Assembly: GCA_963732775.1 (NCBI GenBank) | Contig: CAVTAR010000001.1 | Coordinates: forward strand, 496,001-560,000 | DNA length: 64,000 nt | Direction of reading: 5' to 3' | DNA from: CAVRQM01 sp963732775 | Lineage (GTDB): Bacteria; Pseudomonadota; Alphaproteobacteria; Acetobacterales; Acetobacteraceae | Shown here: positions 53,491-62,209 of the stretch, piece by piece | How the letters are laid out: each line of letters opens with the position of its first letter | Numbering within the stretch: position 1 is the stretch's first letter | Translations under genes and position numbers: made by a program | Notes under the pieces: model-generated | Told to the model about the DNA's origin: nothing | Seen by the model: the letters and a program-made list of their open reading frames with translations, nothing else | Databases searched by the model: none

Positions 53491-54489
53491 TCAGGCCCGC
53501 GCCAGCACCACCGCCGCCTCCACCGCGAAATACGTCAGCACCCCCGCCGCCCCGGCGCGCTTGAAGGCGAGCAGCCCCTCCAGCACCGCCCGCTCGCGAT
53601 CGAGCCAGCCGCGTTCCACGGCCGCCACCAGCATCGCGTACTCGCCGCTTACCTGGTACGCGAAGGTCGGTACCGCGAACCGCTCGTGCACCCGACGCAG
53701 CACGTCGAGGTACGGCATCCCGGGCTTCACCATGACCATGTCCGCGCCCTCGGCGAGGTCGAGTGCGACCTCGCGCAGCGCCTCGTCGGTGTTGGCGGGG
53801 TCCATCTGGTAGGTCTTCTTGTCGCCGCCCTGCAAGGAGACGCCGGAGCCCACCGCGTCGCGGAACGGGCCGTAGAACGCGCTCGCATACTTCGCGGCGT
53901 AGCTCATCAGGCGGGTGTGGATCAGCCCGCGCGCATCCAGCGCCGCGCGAATCGCGCCGATGCGGCCGTCCATCATGTCCGACGGCGCCAGCACGTCGAA
54001 CCCGGCCTCGGCCTGCACCACGGCCTGGCGCGCCAGCACCGCCAGGCTCTCGTCGTTGGCGACGTAGCCGCCGCGCAGCACGCCGTCGTGCCCGTGGTCG
54101 GTGTAGGGGTCGAGCGCCACGTCGCCGATCAGCCCGAGCTGCGGGAACGCCGCCTTCAGCAGCCGGGCGGCGCGGCACGCCAGGTTGTCCGGGTTGCCGC
54201 TCTCCGTGCCCTCGGCATCCTTGCGCGCGGCCGGCGTCGCCGGGAACAGCGCCACCGCCGGAATGCCGAGTGCGGCGGCAGGGGCGACGTGCGCCTCCAG
54301 CCGGTCGAGCGTGACGCGCACCACGCCGGGCATGGAGGCGACCTCGGTCGCGGTGCCGGTGCCCTCGATGACGAACACCGGCCAGATCAGGTCGTCGACC
54401 GAGAGCCGGTGTTCGGCCACCAGCCGCCGCGTCCAGGCATCGTGGCGGTTGCGGCGCATCCGGGTCGCGGGGAAGCGGGCCGTGCTCAT
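53491..54489 (-). CDS. hemB: Delta-aminolevulinic acid dehydratase (porphobilinogen synthase)
   Basis: 332 residues from ATG 54489 (STARFPATRMRRNRHDAWTRRLV is the standard HemB start). Active-site motifs: DVLAPSDMMDGRI with the first Schiff-base region, MSYAAKYASAFYGPFRDA, and MVKPGMPYLD with the second catalytic Lys; YQVSGEYAML near the end. Condenses two aminolevulinates to porphobilinogen. An upstream in-frame ATG (54516) overlaps the divergent nrdR promoter and is less likely. Confidence 0.94.
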   Translation of the reverse strand: MSTARFPATRMRRNRHDAWTRRLVAEHRLSVDDLIWPVFVIEGTGTATEVASMPGVVRVTLDRLEAHVAPAAALGIPAVALFPATPAARKDAEGTESGNPDNLACRAARLLKAAFPQLGLIGDVALDPYTDHGHDGVLRGGYVANDESLAVLARQAVVQAEAGFDVLAPSDMMDGRIGAIRAALDARGLIHTRLMSYAAKYASAFYGPFRDAVGSGVSLQGGDKKTYQMDPANTDEALREVALDLAEGADMVMVKPGMPYLDVLRRVHERFAVPTFAYQVSGEYAMLVAAVERGWLDRERAVLEGLLAFKRAGAAGVLTYFAVEAAVVLARA

Positions 54490-54560
54490 GGGCGGTGTGT
54501 CTCCAAGGCTGGACATCGCTCCCGTGTTGCAGGAAACCGCGCGCTCCCCAAGGAGCTGCC

Positions 54561-55019
54561 ATGCGCTGCCCGTTCTGCGGCCACGAAGACACGCAGGTGA
54601 AGGATAGCCGCCCCACCGACGAGGGCGCCGCCATTCGCCGGCGCCGCTCGTGCATCAGCTGCGGCCAGCGCTTCACCACCGTCGAGCGGGTGCAGCTGCG
54701 CGAACTGACCGTGCGTGAAATCCGACGGCCGCCGCGTGCCGTTCGACCGCGATAAGCTGGCGCGCTCGGTGCGCGATCGCGCTGCGCAAGCGCCCGGTGG
54801 AGGAGGAGCGGATCGAGCGCATCGTCAACGGCATCGTCCGCCAGCTCGAGGCGTCGGGCGAGACCGAGAGTGGCGAGCAAGCAGGTCGGCGAGCTGGTGA
54901 TGGAGACGCTGAAGGAGGTGGACGCGGTGGCCTATGTCCGCTTCGCCTCGGTGTACCGCAACTTCCGCGAGGCGAAGGATTTCGAGGCCTTCCTCGGCGC
55001 GCTGGGCGAACCCACATAG
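54561..55019 (+). CDS. nrdR: Transcriptional repressor NrdR (three frameshifts in this sequence)
   Basis: Zinc ribbon C3-x2-C6 (MRCPFCGHEDTQVKDSRPT) and C31-x2-C34 (SCISCGQRFTTVER), then the ATP-cone domain found in pieces: KSDGRRVPFDRDKLARSV, EEERIERIVNGIVRQLE, and VGELVMETLKEVDAVAYVRFASVYRNFREAKDF. It represses ribonucleotide reductase genes according to ATP/dATP. Single extra bases shift the frame near 54714, 54774 and 54872. Shine-Dalgarno AAGGAG precedes the ATG. Start of the nrdR-ribD-ribE-ribBA-ribH-nusB-thiL operon. Confidence 0.88.
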
Positions 55020-55027
55020 CCCGCTCG

Positions 55028-56126
55028 ATGGACGACCTGTCTCATATGCGCGCCGCGCTGTCGCTCGCGCGGCGGGGGCTGGGCAACTGCTGGCCGAACC
55101 CGTCGGTCGGCTGCGTGGTGGTGCGCGACGGCGGGTGGTCGGCCGTGCGATGACCGCGCCGGCGGCCGGCCGCATGCCGAGCCGTTGGCCTTGCGATGGC
55201 AGGCGAGGCGGCGCGCGGGGCGACCGCCTATGTGACGCTCGAGCCGTGCTGCCATCACGGCCGGACGCCGCCCTGCACCGACGCGCTGATCGAGGCCGGC
55301 GTGGCGCGCGTGGTGGTCGGCGGCGCGCGACTGCGACCCGCGGGTGGACGGCGCCGGGCATCGCACGGCTCGCGCGGCGCGGGGATCGAGGTGGAGGAGG
55401 GCTGCTGCGCGCCGAGGCGGAAGAAATCGAATGCGGGTTCTTCAGCGGGTGCTGCGCGGCCGGCCGCTGGTGACGCTGAAGCTCGCCTCGACGCTGGACG
55501 GCCGCATCGCCACGCGCGAGCGGCGAGAGCAAATGGATCACCGGCGAGCCGGCGCGCCGCATGGCCCACGCGCTGCGCGGGCGGCATGACGCGGTGATGG
55601 CCGGCGTTGGCACGGTGTTGGCCGACGACCCGGACCTGACCTGCCGCATTCCCGGGTTCAAGCCGACCCCGATGGTGCGCGTGGTGGCCGACAGCCACCT
55701 GCGCACCCGGCTGACGGCGCGGCTGGTCGCGACGGCGCGGGAGACGCCGACCTGGATCGCTGGCGCGCGACGGCGGCGACCCGGATCGCACGCGCCGGCC
55801 TGCTCGATGCCGGGCGTGGCGGTGATGAGGTCGGCCCGGGCGCGAGGTCGGCGTGGACCTCGCCGCAGGCGTTGCACGGCACTGGCGCAGCGTGGCATCA
55901 CGCGGGTGCTGGTGGAGGGCGGCGCGCAGGCTGGCTGCCGCCCTGCTGCGCGCCGATCTGGTGGACCGCATCGCGTGGTTTCACGCGCCGAGCGTGATGG
56001 GCGGCGACGGCTGGCCGGCGGCGCAGGCGTTCGGGGTGCAGGCTCTGCCGCGATGCCGCGCTTCGTGCGGCGGGCGGCCAGCCGGTGGGCGACGACATGC
56101 TGACCGAATGCGGCGCGGCCGCCTGA
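55028..56126 (+). CDS. ribD: Riboflavin biosynthesis deaminase-reductase RibD (frameshifted)
   Basis: Deaminase half in pieces: MRAALSLARRGLGNCWPNPSVGCVVVRDG, AYVTLEPCCHHGRTPPCTDALIEAGVARVVVG (zinc Cys residues). Reductase half: TLKLASTLDGRIATR, WITGEPARRMAHALRGRHDAVMAGVGTVLADDP, RVLVEGGA. Two successive steps: deamination and reduction of the pyrimidine in riboflavin synthesis. Frame changes near 55128, 55170, 55190, 55325, 55400, 55527, 55760-55850 and 55930, most by one base. It begins 8 bp after nrdR and ends 3 bp before the ribE GTG. Confidence 0.87.
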
Positions 56127-56129
56127 GGA

Positions 56130-56747
56130 GTGTTCACCGGCATCGTCACCGGATGGGCACGGTGCGCGAGGTGGTGCCGATCGGCGCCGGCCAGGACATG
56201 CGGCTGGTGATCGCCACGCCCGCCGACAAGCCGGCCTGGGCCGACACCGCCCGTATCCCGCTCGGGCGCGTCGGTTTCCTGTTCCGGCTGCTGCCTCACC
56301 GCCGTCGCAATCGGGCCAGACTGGTTCGCCGTGACCGCGTCGGCCGAGACGCTGTCGAAGACCACGCTCGGGCGCCTGGCGCGTCCGGCACGGCGCGTCA
56401 ATCTCGAACGCCCGTTGCGGGTCGGCGACGAACTGGGCGGGCACATTGTGGCGGGCCACGTCGACGGCGTGGGCGAGATCGTGTCGGCCACGCCCGGACC
56501 ACGGCTCGACCCGCTGGCTGTTCCATGTGCCGGCCGCGCTGGCCCGCTACATCGCGCCCAAGGGCAGCGTTGCCGTCGATGGCGTGTCGCTGACCGTCAA
56601 CGAGGTGCAGGGCGAAAGCTTCGGCGTCAACATCATCCCGCACACCCCGCCGTGACCGGCTTCGGCACGCTGAAGGCCGGCGACGGGGTGAACATCGAGA
56701 TCGACACGCTGGCGCGCTACGTCGCCCGGCTGCCGGAGTACCGATGA
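56130..56747 (+). CDS. ribE: Riboflavin synthase alpha subunit RibE (frameshifted)
   Basis: Starts at GTG 56130 with FTGIVTG, the family signature, then a second barrel: DWFAVTASAETLSKTTLG, VNLERPLRVGDELGGHIVAGHVDGVGEI, KGSVAVDGVSLTVNEVQGESFGVNIIPHT. Converts two 6,7-dimethyl-8-ribityllumazine to riboflavin. Frame shifts near 56146, 56270-56300, 56375, 56500 and 56648 break the reading; the final part to 56747 is open. Both trimer barrels are recognisable, so the gene is complete if the shifts are errors. Confidence 0.87.
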
Positions 56748-56804
56748 GCAGCGACCTGATCACGGCGAACCTGTCGACCGCGTCTACATGGCAAAGGCGA
56801 TCGC

Positions 56805-57944
56805 ATGACGGCTGCATCCATGGACACGCTGCTGACGCGCGGGTTGCACGACTACCTCTCGCTCGGCCGAGGAGCTGATCGAGGAGGCCCGAGCGGCCGC
56901 ACGTTCATCCTGGTCGACGACGAGGACCGCGAGAACGAGGGCGACCTGGTGCATCCCGGCGCAGTTCGCCACGCCCGAGCAGGTGAACTTCATGGTCCGC
57001 CATGCCGCGGCCTGGTCTGCCTGGCGATGACGCACCATCGCGTGGAGCAGCTTGGCCTGCCGCTGATGAGCCAGGCCAACGGCACCCGTCACCAGACCGC
57101 GTTCACCGTCTCGATCGAGGCGCGCGACGGGCGTGACGACCGGGATCTCGGCGCATGACCGCGCGCAGACCATCGCGGTCGCGATCAACCCGGAGTGCAG
57201 CCGCGACGACATCGTCACGCCCGGCCACGTCTTTCCGCTGCTGGCGCGCGAGGGCGGCACGCTGATCCGCGCCGGGCACACCGAGGCGTCGATCGACATC
57301 GCGCGCATGGCCGGGCTGAACCCGTCCGCCGTGATCTGCGAGATCATGAACGACGACGGCAGCATGGCGCGGCTGCCCGAGCTGGTCTCGTTCGCGCAGC
57401 ACCACGGCCTGAAACTCGGCACCATCGCCGACCTGATCGCGCATCGCCGGCGGACGGAGAAGCTGGTGCGCCGCGTGCAGGATGGCGTGCTGCACCACGC
57501 GATCGGGGGGCGAGTGGCGGCTCGATCGTCTACGCCAACACGGTCGAGTACACCGAGCATTTGGTGATGATGAAGGGCGACTTGTCCGCCCCCGGCCCGG
57601 TGCCGGTGCGGATGCACGCGGTGGACCTGATCGACGACATCGTGGGCGGCCACCACGGGGCGACGCTGCACGACGCGATGGCGATGATCGCGGCCGAGGG
57701 CAGGGGCGTGGTGGTGCTGCTGCGCGAGATGCGGCCGACGCGGCTGTCCGAGCGGGTGACGCAGCTCGACGGCGCGACGCGGCCGCCGACCGAGCTGCGC
57801 GACTACGGCATCGGCGCGCAGATCCTGCTCGACCTCGGCGTGCGCGACATGGTGCTGCTGTCCAACACGCAGCGCACCATCGTCGGGCTGGACGGGTACG
57901 GCTTGAGCGTCGTCGAGCAGCGCGCGATCGCGGCGCGCGCATGA
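56805..57944 (+). CDS. ribB: 3,4-dihydroxy-2-butanone-4-phosphate synthase with degenerate GTP cyclohydrolase II domain (frameshifted)
   Basis: RibB half: FILVDDEDRENEGDLV with the acidic catalytic loop, GLVCLAMTHHRVEQLGLPLM, AGHTEASIDIARMAGLNPSAVICEIMNDDG. Second half: RibA-like fold (DLRDYGIGAQILLDLGVRDMVLLSNTQRTIVGLDGYGL) but the zinc-cysteine region of GTP cyclohydrolase II reads DDIVGGHHGATLHDA with no Cys. So only the butanone-phosphate activity is expected. Frame breaks near 56868, 56900, 56960, 57000, 57140 and 57512. The start is uncertain; ATG 56805 is used, 57 bp after ribE. Confidence 0.83.
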
Positions 57945-58420
57945 GCACCATCGACGCACCGCTTCCGGCCGCGCCGCGCCTCGACGGACCCGCCCCGCAT
58001 GTGCTGGTCGTGCGGGCTCCGTACTACGCGGAGGTGGTCGACGGCCTGCGCGACGGTGCGGCGCAGATCCTGCCCGAAGCCGGGGCGACGTACGACGTGC
58101 TGGACGTGGCGGGCGCACTGGAACTCGCCGGCGCGATCCGCCTGGCGGCGGTGGCGACCCGGGCCTTCGACGCGTACGTGGCGCTCGGCTGCGTGGTGCG
58201 CGGCGAGACGGACCATTACGAGTACGTCTGCCGCGAGGCGATGGCCGGGCTGACGCGGTGGTGCTGCGCACGGGCTGTGCCTCGGCAACGGGCTGCTGAC
58301 CGTGGACACGCTCGATCAGGCCATCGAGCGGTCCGGGCCGGACGGGCACAACAAGGGTGCCGAGGCGGCGGCGGCGGCATGCGGCAGCTCGGCGCCGCGC
58401 GCTGGCTGGCGGGGCGTTGA
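57941..58420 (+). CDS. ribH: 6,7-dimethyl-8-ribityllumazine synthase RibH (frameshifted at the 3' end)
   Basis: About 159 residues. HVLVVRAPYYAEVVDGLRDGA, VAGALELAGAIRLAA, ALGCVVRGETDHYEYVCREAM (substrate loop), and after frame changes near 58255, 58275 and 58375, LGNGLLTVDTLDQAIERSG, GHNKGAEAAAA and MRQLGAARWLAGR. Condenses the ribityl-pyrimidine with butanone phosphate. ATG overlaps the ribB stop (ATGA), and its TGA overlaps the nusB ATG. Confidence 0.88.
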   Translation: MSTIDAPLPAAPRLDGPAPHVLVVRAPYYAEVVDGLRDGAAQILPEAGATYDVLDVAGALELAGAIRLAAVATRAFDAYVALGCVVRGETDHYEYVCREAMAGLTRWCCARAVPRQRAADRGHARSGHRAVRAGRAQQGCRGGGGGMRQLGAARWLAGR

Positions 58421-58937
58421 TGGCGGCCGCTGCGCCGCCGCGCCGTAGAGCGAGCCGGCCGCCCGCGCACCGCTGCACGCGTCGCGGCCGTGCAGGCGCT
58501 GTTCCAGAGCGAGCAGGCGCAGACCAGCCCGGAGACGGTGATCGACGAGTTCGTCCGCCACCGCCTCGGCGAGATGCTGGCCCGGCAGCGGCGGCGTTCG
58601 AGGAGGGCCGCGACACCGGACGCCGACGCGCCGCTGTTCGCCCGCATCGTGCGCACCGCCACGCGCGCAGCAGGACAGCATCGACCGGCATGATCGCCGA
58701 CGGCGCTGACCGCGGACTGGCCGCTCGCGCCGGCTCGATCCGGTGCTGCGCGCGGTGATGCGCGCCGGCGCCGCCGAACTGTCGATGGCCGACGGGCCGC
58801 CGGCCAAGGTGGTGATCAACGAATACCTGGACGTCGCGCACGGCTTCTTCGACGGCGAGGAGCCGCGCATGGCGAACGGCGTGCTGGACCGGCTGGCCCG
58901 CCTGCTGCGCCCGGCCGAGTTTCCCGGCGTGTCTTGA
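58420..58937 (+). CDS. nusB: Transcription antitermination factor NusB (frameshifted)
   Basis: Pieces in order: MAAAAPPRR, RTAARVAAVQALFQSEQAQTSPETVIDEFVRHRLGEM, DAPLFARIVR, LRAVMRAGAAELSMADGPPAKVVINEYLDVAHGFFDGEEPRMANGVLDRLARLLRP. NusB binds boxA RNA with S10 and is needed for rRNA antitermination. Extra bases near 58449, 58590-58600, 58672, 58700 and 58738. The ATG overlaps the ribH stop. Confidence 0.88.
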
Positions 58938-59908
58938 GCGGCAGCGAGCTGCCGCGCTGAATTCGCCCTGATCGCGCGGCATTTCCGCCCGCTCGCCGGG
59001 CCGGGCGCGCTGGACCTGAGCGACGACGCCGCCGTGTTCGCCCCGCCCGCCGGGCGGCGAACTGGTGATCGCGGCGGACGCGATGGTTGCCGGGCGTGCA
59101 TTTCCTGCCCGACGATCCGCCGGATCTGGTCGCGCCGCAAGCTGCTGCGCACCAACCTGTCCGACCTCGCGGCGATGGGGGCCGACGCCGCTCGGCTACC
59201 TGATGACCGTCTCGGTTCCGCGCGAGACTCCGGATGCCTGGTTCGCCGCCTTCGCCGCCGGGCTGGCGCGCGGACCAGGCCGAGTTCGGCATCGCGCTGC
59301 TGGGCGGCGACACCACCTCCACGCCGGGGCCGATCAGCCTGTCGCTGACGATCCTGGGCACGGTCGCGCCCGGGCGAGGCGCTGCGCCGCGCCGGCGCGA
59401 CGCCGGCGACGGATTATGGGTGACCGGCACGATCGGCGACGGCGCGCTCGGGCTTGCTGGCGGCGCAGGGCGAGCTGGCGGACCCCGACGGCTACCTCGC
59501 CGACCGCTACCGCCTGCCGCGCCCGCGGCTGGGCTCGGCGCGCGGCTGTTCGGCATCGCGCAGCCGCCATGGACGTGTCGGACGGGCTGGTGCAGGACCT
59601 CGGCCACCTGTGCCGCGCCGCCGGGCTGCGGCGCAGTGATCGAGGCCGATGCCGTGCCCGTTTCCGCCGCCGTCCGGAGCCGTCTGCCCGACGCGCTACC
59701 GCGCGTGCTGACGGGCGGTGACGACTACGAGCTGCTGCTCGCGGTGCCGTCGGTATCGGCGGCCGCGCTGCGGGAGGTCGCCGCGATGGCAGGCGTGCCG
59801 GTGACGCACATCGGAGGCTTCACCGGCGACCACGCCGGAGCCGTCGCGATCGACGCGGCAGGCGTTGCGCTCGACTTCGCGGCCGCCGGCTGGAGCCATC
59901 TCGGCTGA
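58934..59908 (+). CDS. thiL: Thiamine-monophosphate kinase ThiL (frameshifted)
   Basis: Starts at a TTG overlapping the nusB stop (TTGA). Pieces: AEFALIARHFRPLAGPGALDLSDDAAVF, ELVIAADAMVAG, KLLRTNLSDLAAMGADP, YLMTVSVPRETPDAWFAAFAAGL, FGIALLGGDTTSTPGPISLSLTILG, MDVSDGLVQDLGHLCRAAG, and VLTGGDDYELLLAVPSVSAAAL to the stop. Phosphorylates thiamine monophosphate. Frame changes near 58958, 59055, 59092, 59140, 59193, 59270, 59372, 59450, 59540-59570 and 59626; the last 280 bp are open. Confidence 0.88.
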
Positions 59909-59925
59909 GCCGGGGCTATCCCCGA

Positions 59926-60366
59926 TCAGCGCTGCAGCGTGAGCTGGATGCCGTCGGCGGAGCCGGCGAGGCGGGCGCCCTTGGTCACCTCGTCCACGCG
60001 GATCATCACGCCGTTGCCGTTGCGCAGGATCTGGCCGCCCAGCCCCTTGCCGGCGGTCGCCTCGCCGGTGGCCGCGGCGTAGGTGCCGGAGAAATCCGCG
60101 ACCTTGTTCAGGTGGTACACGCGGCCGTGCCCGGTGATCTTGGCGAAGCCGACGTCGGCCACCGTGATGCCCTTCACCGCGAACGCATAATTGTGGCCGT
60201 TGTAGTGCAACGTGCCGCTGCCCCAGGTGTAGCCCACGCCGACGGCCGCGGCCTTGGCGCTGATCAGGATGGTGGCGTCCGGCTTCGTGTCGACCCCCGG
60301 GTCCTGCGCCGCGGCGGGCAGGGCGAGCAGGGTGGCGGCGGTGGCGAGCAGGGCCAGCGTGCGCAT
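59926..60366 (-). CDS. Exported protein with glycine-rich beta domain, function unknown
   Basis: 146 residues with signal peptide (RTLALLATAATLLALPAAAQ). The mature part has ISAKAAAVGVGYTWGSGTLHYNGHNYAFAVKGITVADVGFAKITGHGRVYHLN and ends GIQLTLQR, a conserved pattern (WGxGTL, VYxL, DFxGxY) found in many alphaproteobacterial exported proteins of unknown role. Convergent with thiL. Confidence 0.72.
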   Translation of the reverse strand: MRTLALLATAATLLALPAAAQDPGVDTKPDATILISAKAAAVGVGYTWGSGTLHYNGHNYAFAVKGITVADVGFAKITGHGRVYHLNKVADFSGTYAAATGEATAGKGLGGQILRNGNGVMIRVDEVTKGARLAGSADGIQLTLQR

Positions 60367-60478
60367 GGGAGAACCTCGTCGAGAGTTGCGGGATGGCGGT
60401 GTAACCGCCAGGGCGACGGGGCGTTCCCATGCGTCCGCGGAATGGCGCGCCCTCGTTCGGAACCGAGCGGCGCGGCGG

Positions 60479-60925
60479 CTAGAAGTTGCCCGGGTTGGTG
60501 GCCGTGCCCTGGGCGCCGCTGTTGCTGCCGATCCCGCTGCCCGGGCTGAACTTACCGACGTTGCCGAGAAGCTGTTGCAGGAAGCTCGCCGAGCTGCCCG
60601 GCGACGGCGTGGTCCGCGACACCACCTGCACCGGCTGGGAATCCTTGCCGGTCTTGTGCTCGATGCCGCGCAGCACGCCCGCCTGGTCGAACGAGACCAC
60701 GTAGACCTGCTGACCCAGCACCTGCTGCGTCCCGGCGATCACCGGGCGCGTCACCTCGCCGATGTAGATCCACTGGTCGTCGTTGAAGCTCGCGCGCGCC
60801 GTGGGCGAGCCGATCGCGGCGGTCACGTCGGCGCGGGTCGAGATGCCGGGGACGAGCTGGGCCAGGCCATCCGCGTCCACCCGATTGCCGCGCGCCTGCG
60901 GCGGGAAGCTCAGGAAGGCTGGCAT
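60479..60925 (-). CDS. bamE: Outer membrane assembly lipoprotein BamE (OmlA/SmpA family), 5' end uncertain
   Basis: 148 residues from the only standard start (ATG 60925). BamE pattern: LAQLVPGISTRADVTAAIGSPTARASFNDDQWIYIGEV, VVSFDQAGVLRGIEHK. In frame upstream lies a clear lipoprotein signal, LLPVLALAAGLAGC, whose Cys is two codons before this ATG, but no ATG, GTG or TTG occurs between it and the stop at 61022-61024. So the true N-terminus is probably near 61000, with a rare start or a base error. BamE assists outer membrane protein insertion. Confidence 0.8.
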   Translation of the reverse strand: MPAFLSFPPQARGNRVDADGLAQLVPGISTRADVTAAIGSPTARASFNDDQWIYIGEVTRPVIAGTQQVLGQQVYVVSFDQAGVLRGIEHKTGKDSQPVQVVSRTTPSPGSSASFLQQLLGNVGKFSPGSGIGSNSGAQGTATNPGNF

Positions 60926-61143
60926 GTCGCAGCCGGCGAGGCCGGCGGCGAGGGCGAGGACGGGCAGAAGCCGGAGACGGTGGGTGGCAAGCAGGGCGAC
61001 GATCCTCGGAAGCGCTGGGAGGTCAGACGGTGCCGCGAGAGGCAGGCCGCTTGACCGGCGCCGCGTCCGTTCGAAATAGGGGTGTCACGCCGCGCCGTGC
61101 CCTGTCAATTCCGGCGGGTCCATGGGGCGGCTGGAGTGCCGCC

Positions 61144-61686
61144 GTGCTGGGCTTGTTGCGTCGCGACCGTCACGAGCGGGCCGGGTTCGCCCTGTACGGA
61201 GCCGCCGTGGCGGCGGCGCGGGACCCCGTCTTATATCGCGGCCTCGGCGTGGCGGACACGCTGGACGGGCGGTTCGACATGGTGTGCCTGCATGCCGTGC
61301 TGCTGATCCGGCGGCTGGGCGCGCTGCCGGAGCCTGGGCCGGCGCTGTCGCAGGCGGTGTTCGACGCGATGTTCGCCGACATGGACGTGAGCCTGCGCGA
61401 GATGGGGGTCGGCGACCTCGGCGTCGGCAAGCGGGTGCGCGCCATGTGGGAGGGGCTGCACGGGCGTGCCGCGGCCTATGGCGAGGCGATCGCGGCGGGC
61501 GATCGGGCGGCGCTGGCCGGGGCGCTGGCGCGCAACGTCTGGCGGGGCGAGGCGCCGGCGGGTGCCGCGGACCGGCTGGCCGGCGTGGCGCTGGCGCAGG
61601 CACGCCATCTCGCCGCGCAGGACCTGGCGACGTTGCGCCGCGGCGCGGTCTCGTTCCTGTCCGGCGCGGCCGCCGGAGGCGCATGA
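61144..61686 (+). CDS. Ubiquinol-cytochrome c chaperone family protein
   Basis: 180 residues from GTG 61144, chosen because LGLLRRDRHERAGFALYGAAVAAARDPVLYRGLGV is the usual N-terminus (CBP3/UbcN family). VADTLDGRFDMVCLHAVLLIRRL and SLREMGVGDLGVGKRVRAMWEGLHGRAAAY are the family core. It helps cytochrome b assembly in the bc1 complex. The stop overlaps the yceD ATG. Confidence 0.87.
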   Translation: MLGLLRRDRHERAGFALYGAAVAAARDPVLYRGLGVADTLDGRFDMVCLHAVLLIRRLGALPEPGPALSQAVFDAMFADMDVSLREMGVGDLGVGKRVRAMWEGLHGRAAAYGEAIAAGDRAALAGALARNVWRGEAPAGAADRLAGVALAQARHLAAQDLATLRRGAVSFLSGAAAGGA

Positions 61687-62177
61687 CCCCCGAGTTCTCC
61701 CGCGTGATCCCGCTCGAGCGGATCACCGTGACGCACCCTCTCGAGATCACTGTCGAGGCGAGCGCCGACGAGTGCCGCGCCGTGGCCGGGCGGCTGATGA
61801 TCGCGGGCGTGGCGTCGCTGCGCTGCCGGTTCGTGCTGGTCCGCGAGCCGGCCCGGATCGTCGCCGACGGCCGGCTCGCGGCGACGGTGGTGCAGGACTG
61901 CGTCGTCTCGCTGGAGCCGTTCGAGGCGGTGGTGGACGAGGCGTTCACCGTGTATTTCGTGACCGCGGCGCAGGCCAGCGAGAGCGACGACCCGCTGGCG
62001 CCCGACGAGATCGTGCACGCCGGCACGGCCATCGACGTCGGCGAGGCGGCGGTGGAGCAGTTGGCGCTGTCGCTCGACCCGTATCCGCGCCGGCCGGACG
62101 CAGCGTTGCCGGAGCCGGACGCCGCGGATCCCGCGCCGCATCCGTTCGCCGGGTTGGGGCGGCTGCGGCTGGAGTAA
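61683..62177 (+). CDS. YceD family (DUF177) protein
   Basis: 164 residues. FSRVIPLERIT at the start, then RFVLVREPARIVADGRLAATVVQDCVVSLEPFEAVVDEAF with the conserved Cys and VDEAFTVYF. YceD proteins influence 23S rRNA and are usually followed by rpmF and plsX. Here a SDR gene on the opposite strand follows instead, so the usual order is broken. Translationally coupled to the chaperone gene by an ATGA overlap. Confidence 0.88.
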   Translation: MTPEFSRVIPLERITVTHPLEITVEASADECRAVAGRLMIAGVASLRCRFVLVREPARIVADGRLAATVVQDCVVSLEPFEAVVDEAFTVYFVTAAQASESDDPLAPDEIVHAGTAIDVGEAAVEQLALSLDPYPRRPDAALPEPDAADPAPHPFAGLGRLRLE

Positions 62178-62209
62178 AGCGGCCGACCGGCACGTACGGC
62201 GGGGCGCCG

